From Streptomyces djakartensis (lineage in GTDB: Bacteria; Actinomycetota; Actinomycetes; Streptomycetales; Streptomycetaceae): 64,000 nucleotides of DNA. The stretch is from contig NZ_BMWE01000004.1 of the NCBI RefSeq assembly GCF_014651075.1, positions 186,001 through 250,000 of the forward strand. The letters are read 5' to 3'. Numbering within the stretch: position 1 is the stretch's first letter; each line of letters begins with the position of its first letter. The notes below the pieces were generated by a model. That model was given only the letters and a program-made list of their open reading frames with translations, was not told where the DNA came from and searched no databases. Of this stretch, positions 7,848 through 17,403 are shown in pieces. A program made the translations under genes and the position numbers.

Positions 7848-10565
7848 TCAGAGCAGCCCCCGTTCACCAACAATCGTCCTCCACGACACCAGCAGCCGCT
7901 CTGCCGCGCTGGCCTCTCGGCTCTTCGTCTCGCTTGAGCTGGCGCGCAGGGCCCGACCTGCCAGGGTCTGGATAACTTGGCGGAGCGCGACAGCATCGAC
8001 GTTCACGGACATCAGATAGGAGCGAACCTCGGAGGCTGGACGATGTTCTGCACGCCAAAGGACAGCATGCGCGACATCGATGAGGGGTGGTGCGACTGAT
8101 GACTCAATTTCGTAGAGCGGCATCGTCCCGCTGGCTTCGGTGTCTGGTTGCCCCAGGCGAGCGTCGTCGCCCCGGTCTTCGAAGTCTCTGAGGACGACGG
8201 TGGATTTGACCTTCGACACGAGCGGGTTGGGGCCGGTTGTGAGACCGCCAGGTCCGTCCAGGTTGGCGCCGGTCATCCTGGCCAGGTTGTTGGCCTCATC
8301 GAAGGGGACTGCCGCGTACCCGTAGGAGTACTGGGCCGCCACGTAGTAGCGGGTAACGGGGTCCGTGCCGGCGAGCGACCCGAAGATAGCGTCAAGCACA
8401 CGGCTCTGGACCATCTCCAAGAACGTCTCAGCGGGCAGTACCTCGCCGTTGTCCTGCTCCACACGTTCGTACCGGGTCAGGGCCCGAAGGCCAGCCCCGA
8501 CGGTGGCAATGACCAGGTCCGAGCCCGTGATGCCAAGCTCTTCCAGCCGTGCACGGCGCTCCAGGATGATTTGAGTGAGCTCGGCCATCACCTCGGCTTC
8601 ACTGCCTACACCTGCGTCGGGCCTGCGCTTGCGCGCGACCAGGAAGATCGACGAGGCGAGACTGGCCGTTCCGCGACCGACGGCCCTCTCCGGCATCTCG
8701 GTGTCGAGAGGCCATGCCTCGGTGATCGTGAAGCCTGCGCTCTTGAGCGACTCGACCAGGCTGGACCACCCTGAAGTGGTCTTGTGCGCGTAGACACAGA
8801 CGAGCGGTGCGCCGGGCTTGAGTACCCGATGAGCTTCCTTGAATGCCTTCTCCATGAGGTCTTCGTAGTGCCGACGCGCGTCATCCTTGCTGCCGGAGTG
8901 GCGATAGGCAGCGACCACTGCCTCGTTCCTCTTCGGAGTCAGCTCCCCACCGAGATCCGTGGGGTACAGGAATCCGACCGACCGCTTCAGCCAGACATAG
9001 AAGAAGTCAGACAGGTCCGCGTACGAGATGTTGTCGTAGTACGGCGGGTCCGTGATGACCGCGTCCTGAGAGTCACTCGGAAGGGGGAGAGAAGCGGCGG
9101 ACCCACGCACACACTTTGCAGCGTTCGGAAGAGTGGACAGCCGTTCGATGAGGTCGGCCGTTTCCTTGAGGTACTTACGCACGTCCCCAGAGGCCCCCGC
9201 GAACGGATTAGCCTCATAGAAATCCCACACCATCGGCAGCGCCTGGCGGGCGAACGTATTCGTTCCACCCTCATTCTTCGTGTCAAGCCGGCACAGGTTC
9301 GATAGCCGGTCCGCGACCCGGTTCAGGGCCATGGCCAATGCCGTTGACAGCGCGGCTGCGCGCCCCGGCTCCATGCCCTCGGCACAGGCCTTGTCATGCA
9401 CGGTGCGGATACCTGCGGCCAGTGTGCTCAGCGCAAGAAGCTGCCTGGGGGTGAACAGATCACGGTACTGAGAGAAGCCGTAAACCATGCATGTGCCGCC
9501 TGTGATGCGCATGGTGCCGGGAAGCGGCTCGTTGAGCGGATCGACCGGTAGTTCTTCTAGGCGCTTCAGGCACTCCGCATCGTCCGGGAGTTCGTACTCG
9601 CCGACGGCCAGGTAGTCGCGTCCGCGCCGCGGGCCCGGTTTTGCCGCGAGAGCCGCGAGTGGCGCTGTACCCATGCGACCGGCACGGGCCTCGTCCTTGA
9701 CGTACTTCCCCGTCACGGGTGCACCGCAAATGCGGCACGTCACTTGACCGCCTCGCGAGCCCTCAGCCGGGTCAAAACCAAGATCCTCTTCGGTTGCTCC
9801 GGTAACCACCTCGTAGCGCAGTGACAACGCATCACGGTCGACTACCGGCTTGAGAGCGACGACCCGGTTCTTCTTCCGGCCAAGCCAGGTCTGCCGAACA
9901 AGATGGGCGTCGTGCTCGGGAGCCGCTGGGTTGGGGCAGCGCACGGTGCGTGTCCATAGGTAGGCCAGGGGGAGACGCTGCTCGCTTTCATCGTCGGCGA
10001 GGAGGTGCTGCTGTCCCGTGCCACCGTCGACGGCCGGGTAGAAGTCAGACAAGTCGCCCCAGGCCGCGTCGACCCACGTCTGACCCCACTTACGCACGTC
10101 GTCAGCGAGACCGGGGTAGCTCTGCGGAAACTCCAGGAGCATGCGCTCGATGAGGTGGGCCACTGGGTTGAGCTCATTTGCTGTGACCTCGCATCCCAGA
10201 CGCAGTGCCTCCAGGGGGATAGCACCTCCGCCGGAGAAGAGGTCCACAACCTTCGGCGGGCCATCGTCGCTAGCGGCGAGTACCTCGCTACGCGCTGTAC
10301 GAATGGCGTGATCTCCGGCCCCCCATGTGCAGAGTGCGTCGAAGAAGATCGACTCCTCCTCGAGCGTGCGAGTCCGCCCTTCCGCTGGCGCAAGGGCCGA
10401 GTAAACGGCAGCGCGGGAGGCCGCGAGCGGCCGACGAGCCCACCAGAGGTGCAGCGATGCCGGGTGGCCGACACGGCCGCCCACCTTCTCGCTGGCGCTC
10501 GTGCGGCTGATGACGTCGATGGGGATGACGTCCTCGATGAGCCGCTTGTCACTGCTGTCGCGCAC
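7848..10565 (-). CDS. DUF1156 adenine-specific DNA methyltransferase (COG1743)
   Basis: 905 residues from GTG 10565, one base after the TAG stop of the helicase gene (TAG-A-GTG), so coupled translation is expected. The N-terminal IPIDVISRTSASEK and HPASLHLWWARRPLAA are typical of DUF1156. AdoMet motif I is VVDLFSGGGAIPLEALRLG; the catalytic motif IV is DAVITDPPYYDNISYADLSD, the DPPY form of N6-adenine (or N4-cytosine) methylases. A Zn-ribbon-like CRICGAPV lies between them. COG1743 enzymes are the modification subunits of predicted DUF499-DUF1156 systems, and would mark host DNA as self. No restriction nuclease domain is visible in this protein. Confidence 0.9.
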   Translation of the reverse strand: MRDSSDKRLIEDVIPIDVISRTSASEKVGGRVGHPASLHLWWARRPLAASRAAVYSALAPAEGRTRTLEEESIFFDALCTWGAGDHAIRTARSEVLAASDDGPPKVVDLFSGGGAIPLEALRLGCEVTANELNPVAHLIERMLLEFPQSYPGLADDVRKWGQTWVDAAWGDLSDFYPAVDGGTGQQHLLADDESEQRLPLAYLWTRTVRCPNPAAPEHDAHLVRQTWLGRKKNRVVALKPVVDRDALSLRYEVVTGATEEDLGFDPAEGSRGGQVTCRICGAPVTGKYVKDEARAGRMGTAPLAALAAKPGPRRGRDYLAVGEYELPDDAECLKRLEELPVDPLNEPLPGTMRITGGTCMVYGFSQYRDLFTPRQLLALSTLAAGIRTVHDKACAEGMEPGRAAALSTALAMALNRVADRLSNLCRLDTKNEGGTNTFARQALPMVWDFYEANPFAGASGDVRKYLKETADLIERLSTLPNAAKCVRGSAASLPLPSDSQDAVITDPPYYDNISYADLSDFFYVWLKRSVGFLYPTDLGGELTPKRNEAVVAAYRHSGSKDDARRHYEDLMEKAFKEAHRVLKPGAPLVCVYAHKTTSGWSSLVESLKSAGFTITEAWPLDTEMPERAVGRGTASLASSIFLVARKRRPDAGVGSEAEVMAELTQIILERRARLEELGITGSDLVIATVGAGLRALTRYERVEQDNGEVLPAETFLEMVQSRVLDAIFGSLAGTDPVTRYYVAAQYSYGYAAVPFDEANNLARMTGANLDGPGGLTTGPNPLVSKVKSTVVLRDFEDRGDDARLGQPDTEASGTMPLYEIESSVAPPLIDVAHAVLWRAEHRPASEVRSYLMSVNVDAVALRQVIQTLAGRALRASSSETKSREASAAERLLVSWRTIVGERGLL

Positions 10566-10566
10566 T

Positions 10567-13500
10567 CTATTCCTCTCGCTCCGCAGCTCTCGTCTCTACA
10601 ACCGCGTGAGCTCGGATGCTAGCGCCTGGCACGCGATAGCCGGTAACCTGCCGGATTTCGGACACATTGGGCAGCGTGTGGTACGGATCTTGCACCCTCA
10701 TCAATACAGGGTTCGATGTCGCGCTGTAGACGACATACAGCCAGAAGCCTGCTGCCCATCGCTGGGCGGCGTACCACTCGGTCCGGTACAGGCCCACGTC
10801 GCCCGATGCGGCGCTGCGGCCCTTCACCTCGATGCGGCGCACCTGCGAGCTGCCGTCGGGAAGCGTTCGTGTCGAGCGAATGTCAAAGCCGCTGCCGTCC
10901 ATCAGGTGCCCGAGGTATTCGGGCTCCCAGCCCTGTTCCGTTTCGAAAGCCATCGCGACCTCGACCGCAGCCTCCTCGACTTCCTTGCTGCTGGAGCGCA
11001 TGACGTCGACGTCAGGGTGCTCTGGCTTGTGGGGCGGCACCACGGAGGCGGAGCCGAGGTGCGTCACTTTGCCTGAGCGCACGACACCGAGGCGGTTGAG
11101 GGACTCCAGTTTGGAGGCCCGTCGATGCTTCAGCTCCTGGAGCTGTCGTGCAGCGTTGTCCCGCTGGAGCCGGTACGAGTCATCACCTGCAGCGACCTTG
11201 GCATCGTAGGTGTCCCATCGACTCTCCAGCCGTCGCTTCTGTGCGTCCATCGCCTCCTCAAGGTAAGAGGCGCGGAGTTTGGCTTGATCGAGCCGGCTGT
11301 TTCGCTCCGCCGTACTCCGCGAAAGCTGGACCTCCACGCGTAGCCAGTCGGTCGCGGTCTTAATCTGGTCCGGCGAAGGAGCAGCCGCCTTCCGCGCTTC
11401 CACAGGGGTCGCGGGCGTAAGCGTGTGAAGGACATCTGCCGGTCCCCGGTGGAGGCCGTCTTGGTCCTCTATCACCGCCACGACCTCTGCGAAGGCAAGC
11501 TCCGAGGCGCCGTGCACGTCCTCACCCACCACCTCATATGCAAAGAGGTGGACGAAGTACGGGGCCAGAGCACCCGGGTCTACGAACGCTGCAGCGCCTT
11601 GGGGGACGTTGTCAGCAGTGAGATCGCGTTCCAGAGACTCGGCAAGCGCCGCGAACAGCGGGTGGCCCGGCGAGCACAGCACCGAGTCCTCGTGCTCGAT
11701 GCGGCTTCGTTCTTCCTTCCGGAAGGTGAGCTTGCGGTATTCGGAATCCGGGCGGCCCCGGTGTTTCACCGCCGCAAGGTCTTCACTGCGCAGCGCGACG
11801 GGGACGTGCTCGATGCGGAGCAGCTGGTCCGCTCGGCGCTCAACACGAAGGCGCTGCCGACTCGCGGCACGTAGGAAGAACGCTTCCGCGTATTCGGGCA
11901 TGAGTCGACGCTCGTCGGAGAGGAAGTTCTGGCCGCGAACCCAGTCGATGTCCACGTACTTCTTCGCCAGGGCGATCCCTGTGTCCTTCTCGTACTCGGC
12001 CAGCTTCTCCGAGTTGAGCTGGTTGATCGCGGCGACTGCGGCGTCCCTGTTGGCCCGGGTGGGGTTGGCCAGTGTCTCCTTGACGAGCCGTTCGAAGTCG
12101 ATGCCGTTGATCGTGAGGAGCTCGCCGATCACGTCGTAGACGCGGCCATCCAGGTCGGCGCGCATCGCTTCGAGACGGGCGTGGAGACCTGCCAGGAGCT
12201 GGCCCTCAACCGTATTGGTGGCACAGAAGTTGAAGATCCAGCAGTCTGCGCTCTGACCGATGCGGTGCACTCGACCCATCCGCTGTTCCAGGCGTACCGG
12301 GTTCCAGGGAAGGTCATAGTTGATCATCAGGTGGCAGAACTGGAGGTTGATGCCCTCGCCAGCCGCTTCGGTGGCGATGCAGATCTGCTTGTTCTGCCGG
12401 AAGTCGTGCTGGATCCGCTTCCGCTCCGCTGGAGAGTGACCGCCGTGGATGGTGCACACGGAGTAGCCCTGCCTCCGGAGGTTCTCTTCCAGGTAGCTCA
12501 GGGTGTCGCGGTGCTCTGTGAAGATGAGGAGCTTCCCGCGGCCGTCCCGCAATTCCTCGAACTCTGCCCTTGCTAGGCACTCTCGCAGAGCCACCAGCTT
12601 CCGTTCGTCCCCCTGGGCTCGGACTCTGTCCGCGTGAGAGACCAGCTTGCGGAGTTCGCTCACTTCGGTGCGCAGTTGGGAGATCTGTTCCGCGCTGCTT
12701 ACCTCCGTGGCCAGGGCGTCATCGACGATCTCGTCGATGTCGTCCGACTCAGCTTCCCCGTCGTCTTCGAAGTCTGAGTCCGCCGGCATACGTCCCAGTG
12801 CGGCCAAGCGCCGGTTTCGATCAGCGGGGTCCATGGCGGTCAGCTGGTCGACGAGATCGCTCAAGCGGTCGGCTCGCTTGGCCAGCGAGGACCTGATGGC
12901 GCCCAGACTCGACGCGAGACGACGTTGGAGAACGGTGCGTGCGAGAGCGACCGCGTTACCCCTCGATCCTCCGCTCGACCCCAGGTAGGTGTTCACGTAT
13001 TCAGTGACATCCTGGTACAGCGCATATTCTGCGGTCGAGAGCTGGAACGGCTGAGTGCGGACATGCCTTTCGACGAAGAGCGCGTGATTCTGTTCGTCGA
13101 CCAGGTCTTCCTTCTGGCGCCGCAAGAAGTACGGATTTCCGTCATTCGAAATCTGCTTCTTCACGAGGTCAGGTGTCGAGAACTGGTCGGGATCCAGCAG
13201 CCCCAGGAAGCGCGTAAACCTGTCCTCGTCACCTGAGTGCGGTGTCGCTGTGAGTAGCAGCAACCGATCTGCCTGCTGTGCTACCCCCTCCACCAGGACG
13301 TACCGTTTCGTCTTGATGACCCGCTCGTCACGGCCACGCTTCGTGAATGCCGATGCTTTGTGGGCTTCATCAACGATGACCAGGTCCCACTGGGCGCGGA
13401 GAAGTTCATCGCGCACGTCGTCCCGCTTGGCAAAGTCGATGCTACTGATGGCGAGAGGGAAGCGTTCCCAAGGGCTCTGTCCAAGCTGATGGCGAACCTG

Positions 13501-14052
13501 CTCGCCTGACACGATCTCGAATTGCTCGTCGAACTTGTCGAGCATTTCGTCTTGCCACTGTGTGGTGAGCGGAGCAGGGCTGAGGATCAGGATCCGTTCC
13601 ACCGCCCCTCGGAGTTTCAGCTCCTTGAGTAGCAGACCAGCCATGATCGTCTTACCTGCGCCAGGGTCATCCGCGAGCACAAACCGCAGCCTGGGCTGAG
13701 GCAGCATGTGCCGATAGACCGCCTCAATCTGGTGCGGCAGGCCTCGAACGCCGCTCATTGAAACAGCGAAGAGCGGATCGTGAGCAAAGGCGTGCTTAAT
13801 TCGCTGCGACTCTACCCACAGGAACAGATCCTGCGCGTCAACCAGCTCAGGTTTTGGTGCAACCTTCGCAAGAGCAGCGTCAAGCTCAGATTCCAGCACC
13901 TGCGTTTCATCGGGCGCTCCATTGGCGTGCCGGACCCTAACAAGAAAGACGCCGGTCCCGATCGGCTCGACGTGCTCCACTCTCACAGGGTGTGCAAAGT
14001 GACCATCGAGCATGATCAAGCGATTCTTTGCCCGCTCGCCCATATCACTCAC
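10567..14052 (-). CDS. SNF2-family helicase (COG0553) with C-terminal DUF3883-like domain
   Basis: 1161 residues from GTG 14052 behind GGAGGGACGGACC; an in-frame start 13 codons earlier lacks a ribosome site. Superfamily 2 motifs: DDPGAGKTIMAG (I), VIVDEAHK (II), LLTATPHSG (III), LLIFTEHRDTL and CIATEAAGEGINLQFCHLMINYDLPWNP (V), RMGRVHRIGQ (VI). The last ~170 residues hold a DUF3883-like segment, SGFDIRSTR...RRIEVKGRSA, whose E-V-K resembles a PD-(D/E)XK nuclease active site and may be the cutting or DNA-binding part. It is the first gene of the island operon and its promoter must lie in 14053-14248, back to back with the prophage terminase genes. Architecture resembles DrmD-type helicases, but drmA/B/C are absent. 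Confidence 0.88.
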   Translation of the reverse strand: MSDMGERAKNRLIMLDGHFAHPVRVEHVEPIGTGVFLVRVRHANGAPDETQVLESELDAALAKVAPKPELVDAQDLFLWVESQRIKHAFAHDPLFAVSMSGVRGLPHQIEAVYRHMLPQPRLRFVLADDPGAGKTIMAGLLLKELKLRGAVERILILSPAPLTTQWQDEMLDKFDEQFEIVSGEQVRHQLGQSPWERFPLAISSIDFAKRDDVRDELLRAQWDLVIVDEAHKASAFTKRGRDERVIKTKRYVLVEGVAQQADRLLLLTATPHSGDEDRFTRFLGLLDPDQFSTPDLVKKQISNDGNPYFLRRQKEDLVDEQNHALFVERHVRTQPFQLSTAEYALYQDVTEYVNTYLGSSGGSRGNAVALARTVLQRRLASSLGAIRSSLAKRADRLSDLVDQLTAMDPADRNRRLAALGRMPADSDFEDDGEAESDDIDEIVDDALATEVSSAEQISQLRTEVSELRKLVSHADRVRAQGDERKLVALRECLARAEFEELRDGRGKLLIFTEHRDTLSYLEENLRRQGYSVCTIHGGHSPAERKRIQHDFRQNKQICIATEAAGEGINLQFCHLMINYDLPWNPVRLEQRMGRVHRIGQSADCWIFNFCATNTVEGQLLAGLHARLEAMRADLDGRVYDVIGELLTINGIDFERLVKETLANPTRANRDAAVAAINQLNSEKLAEYEKDTGIALAKKYVDIDWVRGQNFLSDERRLMPEYAEAFFLRAASRQRLRVERRADQLLRIEHVPVALRSEDLAAVKHRGRPDSEYRKLTFRKEERSRIEHEDSVLCSPGHPLFAALAESLERDLTADNVPQGAAAFVDPGALAPYFVHLFAYEVVGEDVHGASELAFAEVVAVIEDQDGLHRGPADVLHTLTPATPVEARKAAAPSPDQIKTATDWLRVEVQLSRSTAERNSRLDQAKLRASYLEEAMDAQKRRLESRWDTYDAKVAAGDDSYRLQRDNAARQLQELKHRRASKLESLNRLGVVRSGKVTHLGSASVVPPHKPEHPDVDVMRSSSKEVEEAAVEVAMAFETEQGWEPEYLGHLMDGSGFDIRSTRTLPDGSSQVRRIEVKGRSAASGDVGLYRTEWYAAQRWAAGFWLYVVYSATSNPVLMRVQDPYHTLPNVSEIRQVTGYRVPGASIRAHAVVETRAAEREE

Positions 14053-14248
14053 GGTCCGTCCCTCCGTCACTCCCGTAGCAGCCGAGCCCAAACCTAGCCG
14101 ATGCCAGTGACAGGGCCGCCAGGCTCATCGCAGCGTGCAAGGCGGGGACTGTACCCGTCTCAGACACGCTGATAGAGGGCCAGCCGCAACGAAGTGGGAT
14201 CATGGACCCGGGCGCGGGGGCGCACCCGAGCAGTGGAGGACCCCCGCC
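14053..14248. promoter_or_regulatory. divergent intergenic region, defence operon / prophage terminase
   Basis: 196 bases between the helicase gene (-) and the terminase small subunit gene (+). It must hold the 5' control region of the defence operon. GGCGCGGGGG at 14211-14220 matches the element found just upstream of five other late genes, 38 bases before the GTG. A left prophage boundary could lie here or further left; I see no attachment-site repeat. Confidence 0.45.
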
Positions 14249-14785
14249 GTGGGACGCCCCGACAAAGCCGCGCGTGCGGCCATCGCCCGCCGCCGCTCGG
14301 ACGCCATCGATCTACGCCTCGCCGGCGTGGACTGGTTGACGATCGCACGCAAGCTCGCCGCCGATCCGACCGTCAACTCCGACGGCATCGCTTATCCGCA
14401 GGGCTATGGGATCGAGCGGTACCGCAAGAACCAGGACCCGCCCACTAACGAGGCGCTGATCCACGCAGCCTGCCGAGATGTCCGTACCGCACTCGCCAGC
14501 CGTCGCGCCGAACTCAATGATGATGTCGACGAGTTGCGCGCACTCGAGGCAGACCGCCTCGACCGCCTGTTCTTCGTCGCCTACAAGAAGGCCGTCCGAG
14601 ACCAGGACCTCGCGGCCATCGACCGCACGCTCCGGATCATGGAGCGCCGCGCTCGGCTGCTCGGCCTCGACATGCCCGTCAGGACGGAACTGTCGGGCCC
14701 GGACGGCGGCCCTGTCAAGGTCGAGGACGTCACCGCAGACGAACTCAGCGCCCTGATCGACCTCACCGATCCGGACGGCGTATGA
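14249..14785 (+). CDS. Terminase small subunit
   Basis: 178 residues from GTG 14249, 8 bases after GGAGGA; the frame is open further left but without a ribosome site. The N-terminus (GRPDKAARAAIARRRSDAIDLRLAGVDWLTIARKLAADP) contains a helix-turn-helix typical of TerS proteins that bind phage packaging sites. A charged helical middle part (ELNDDVDELRALEADRLDRL) fits the oligomerisation core. It overlaps terL by ATGA, the usual pairing. Role: recognises phage DNA and hands it to the large terminase. The first gene of the late module. Confidence 0.85.
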   Translation: MGRPDKAARAAIARRRSDAIDLRLAGVDWLTIARKLAADPTVNSDGIAYPQGYGIERYRKNQDPPTNEALIHAACRDVRTALASRRAELNDDVDELRALEADRLDRLFFVAYKKAVRDQDLAAIDRTLRIMERRARLLGLDMPVRTELSGPDGGPVKVEDVTADELSALIDLTDPDGV

Positions 14786-16320
14786 GGCAGCGTGACGACG
14801 CGAGTGCGATAGCCCACTACAGGACGCTTCCCCCGTCGCATCGACGTGCAATCGCTCGGGCCGCCTCGCCCGCGCTTCGCGCCGAACTGGCCCGCATCGA
14901 GCGCCAGATGGCCATGGATTGCTCGCCGGGCTCGCTCGCTGCCGTCCTCACTTGCGGACGCGAGATGCAAGCACCCCACCTCGACCTCATCGACGAGGCC
15001 TTCATCGACATGGCCGAAGGTCGGTGCGACCGCGTCATGCTCACCATGCCTCCGCGGCACGGCAAGAGCCGACGCGCCTCCCGCTGGGCTCCCCTCTGGT
15101 ACCTGCGGCGCAACCCCGGCCACCGCATGATGATCGCCAGCTACTCCGCCGACCTGGCCGCCGACCACGGGCGATGGATCAGAGACGCCATCACCACCTG
15201 GGGTGACGACCTCGGCATCCAGCTGAAGTCAGGCAGCCAGGCCGCCAACCGCTTCGACATCGTCGGCGGCGAAGGCGGACTGCTCGCCGCCGGCATCGGC
15301 GGCGGCCTGACTGGACGCGGCGCGCACATCGCCATCGTCGACGACCCGGTCAAGGACATGGCCGACGCCGACAGCCCCACCATGCGCAAGCGCGCCTGGG
15401 ACTGGTGGACATCCGTCCTGCAGACCCGACTCGAACCCGTCGGCGCCATCTGCCTCATCCAGACCCGGTGGCACGAAGACGATCTCGCCGGACGCATCCT
15501 CGCCACCGAGGGCGACGCCTGGCGAGTCATCGACCTTCCCGCCCTCGCCGACACCCCCGACGACCCACTCGGCCGCAATCTCGGCGAGCCCCTCTGGCCC
15601 GAACGCTTCGACGCCGCCCACCATGCCAAGACCCGCAAGCGCGTCGGCGAACGTGTCTGGGGCGCCCTGTACATGCAAAAGCCCCGGCCCCCGGAGGGAG
15701 GCGTCTGGAAGCGCGAGTGGATCGAGACCGCCCGCATCAACGCCGTCCAGTTCTCGGGCATCGACCTGGCGCGCATCGTTGTTGCCGTCGACCCCGCCGG
15801 CGGAGAGTCCACCGTCGGCGACGAGACCGGAGTCATCGGCGTCGGCCGTGACTTCGACCGGCACCTGTATCTCCTCGCTGACCGATCCGGTTCGATGGGC
15901 GCCAACGACTGGGGCATCGCTGCGTGCCGACTGGCCCTCGAACTCAAGGCCGACGCCATCGTGGTCGAGAAGAACTACGGCGGAGACATGGCGCGGCAGA
16001 TCGTCACACAGGCATGGGAGCAGCTGCGCCGCGAGGGTGTCACCAAAGGCCTCCTCATGCCGATGATCCTGGAGGTCACCGCCAAGGTCGGCAAGCGCCT
16101 TCGCGCTGCTCCCGTGGCTCAGCTCTACGAGCAGCAGCTCGTTCACCACGTCGGCGAGTACCCCGACCTGGAAGACCAGATGGTCACTTGGGTCGAGGGG
16201 ATGGACAGCCCGGACCGCATGGACGCCGCCGTCCATGGGCTGACTGAGCTGGCCGACCCCGACCAGCTCGACACTCTGCCGACCGATACCGATGACGATC
16301 GCTTCGACGGCCGCCGCTGA
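14782..16320 (+). CDS. Terminase large subunit
   Basis: 512 residues. Walker A MPPRHGKS (89-96) and Walker B HIAIVDDP (182-189) form the packaging ATPase. The C-terminal nuclease part begins near DLARIVVAVDPAGGES, where the Asp of AVDPAG is the first metal ligand of the RNase-H-like fold, and continues with DAIVVEKNYGGD. TerL cuts concatemeric phage DNA and pumps it into the procapsid through the portal. It overlaps terS by four bases. In related phages the portal gene follows directly; here a minus-strand gene intervenes. Confidence 0.92.
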   Translation: MRQRDDASAIAHYRTLPPSHRRAIARAASPALRAELARIERQMAMDCSPGSLAAVLTCGREMQAPHLDLIDEAFIDMAEGRCDRVMLTMPPRHGKSRRASRWAPLWYLRRNPGHRMMIASYSADLAADHGRWIRDAITTWGDDLGIQLKSGSQAANRFDIVGGEGGLLAAGIGGGLTGRGAHIAIVDDPVKDMADADSPTMRKRAWDWWTSVLQTRLEPVGAICLIQTRWHEDDLAGRILATEGDAWRVIDLPALADTPDDPLGRNLGEPLWPERFDAAHHAKTRKRVGERVWGALYMQKPRPPEGGVWKREWIETARINAVQFSGIDLARIVVAVDPAGGESTVGDETGVIGVGRDFDRHLYLLADRSGSMGANDWGIAACRLALELKADAIVVEKNYGGDMARQIVTQAWEQLRREGVTKGLLMPMILEVTAKVGKRLRAAPVAQLYEQQLVHHVGEYPDLEDQMVTWVEGMDSPDRMDAAVHGLTELADPDQLDTLPTDTDDDRFDGRR

Positions 16321-16336
16321 ACTGGCGAGGACAGAC

Positions 16337-16376
16337 GCACGAGCGGATACGGCCCCAAGAGGAAACGGCCCAGGAG
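16337..16376. repeat. 40-bp dispersed repeat, copy 1
   Basis: Core GGCCCCAANAGGAAACGGCC, starting after GCACG. A second copy lies at 55850-55889; by eye about 32 of 40 positions agree. This copy sits between the terL stop and the 3' end of the minus-strand HEPN-like gene. Function unknown. Confidence 0.6.
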
Positions 16377-16414
16377 GTCATGGTCTCCAGCGGCCTGCCT
16401 GGGGGCTTGCAGGT

Positions 16415-17266
16415 CTACCGGCTGTTCCTCTCCACGCGCAGCACCTCGCCAACGACCAGACGTTCAGTCGTGTCTTGGGCCTGAGGGAACGTCGACGACG
16501 TCAGCCGCAGTCCGGCGCCGGCCATCGCCGTTGCGACACGGTGCGCTAGTTTCTCGCGCTCTTCGTCCGGAATACGGCTGAGTTCGAGGGAGAGCCAGAT
16601 TCGCGTGTCGTGGCCCTGCGTGACCCGCACCCGGTCCTGCGGGGGAGCGCAGGGAATCGTTGCGTCGGCCAGAGCCTGAACGATTTGGTCGCGTAGTTCA
16701 GCAGCGTTCCGCTGGTCGACCGAGCGTGTCGCGGCGTAGATGGCGGCGCACAATGCATTGGCGGCGGGGACTGCCGCGCTGACGGAAATGGTGAACGGTC
16801 CCATGGTGACGGTGTCGGTGGTCGGGTCGTAGCCGAAACTCCAGAAGTCGCGGGCTGCGTCACGAGGGTCAGCGTTCTTGCGGGCGTCTGTCTGCGGGCC
16901 GAACTTGCCCATGCCGCGCGCCCAGTCCTCGAAGTGCGTCAGGCCATCGCGGACGTGTTTGATGTTCGGCAGGGTGTCAAGGAAGCGTTGCTCGGCATCA
17001 TCAAGTGCGGTGACGACAGCCGGGTCCATGCCGAGGTCTTTGAGGGCGATCCGTTCGAGCTTGACTGCGGCGAGAAGCTGGCGCAGGGCGACGACCAGAA
17101 TGCGAGCGTCGATCTGCCGGGAGCTGAACCAGCCAACTTGGACGTCGTCGCTGTGCATGCGCTCGACGGTCAAGGTGACCGTGGCACGCCACCAGTTCGC
17201 TTCCGAGAGCGCGATCGCGTACGGATTGTCCGCTGGGGACCAATCATCCGGCGGGTTGCTGTTCAT
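16415..17266 (-). CDS. Minus-strand cargo protein with HEPN-like RX4H motif
   Basis: 283 residues, ATG 17266. The gene is inverted between terL and portal, two genes that are normally adjacent, so it is a typical moron. No family was recognised with certainty. The helical segment LDTLPNIKHVRDGLTHFEDWARG carries R106-x4-H111, which fits the RX4-6H signature of HEPN RNases; the following DW is common around such motifs. The rest is a mix of helices and beta-type segments (VRVTQGHDTRIWLSLELSR). If it is a HEPN RNase it could be a lysogenic-conversion defence or exclusion factor. It could also be a non-catalytic helical protein. It must be transcribed from its own promoter within 17267-17403. Confidence 0.6.
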   Translation of the reverse strand: MNSNPPDDWSPADNPYAIALSEANWWRATVTLTVERMHSDDVQVGWFSSRQIDARILVVALRQLLAAVKLERIALKDLGMDPAVVTALDDAEQRFLDTLPNIKHVRDGLTHFEDWARGMGKFGPQTDARKNADPRDAARDFWSFGYDPTTDTVTMGPFTISVSAAVPAANALCAAIYAATRSVDQRNAAELRDQIVQALADATIPCAPPQDRVRVTQGHDTRIWLSLELSRIPDEEREKLAHRVATAMAGAGLRLTSSTFPQAQDTTERLVVGEVLRVERNSR

Positions 17267-17359
17267 GACGGAATCTTCGACCTCGGAACCTTCGGCTGCT
17301 CGGAATTTCTCGACCCCGAGGGGCGGTGCACGTGGAAGCCTGACGTGGAAGACGTCTCG

Positions 17360-17382
17360 TAGGCTGGAGGCGCGGCGCGGGG
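17360..17382 (+). promoter_or_regulatory. late-gene element before the portal gene
   Basis: TAGGCT (17360-17365), a possible -10 box of TAnnnT type, followed by GGCGCGGGG (17374-17382), 30 bases from the portal start. The same combination precedes genes at 21054/21069, 54127 and 54491. Confidence 0.5.
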
Positions 17383-17403
17383 CCGACTGCCTGGAGGGGC
17401 ACT

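Noticed and set aside
4992..14052. Canonical BREX or DISARM
   Set aside because: No PglZ/BrxC-type set and no DrmA, DrmB or DrmC; only the DUF499, DUF1156 and SNF2 members are present.
14053..14248. Attachment site (attL) at the left end of the prophage
   Set aside because: No tRNA end, no integrase and no core repeat with another place in the window.
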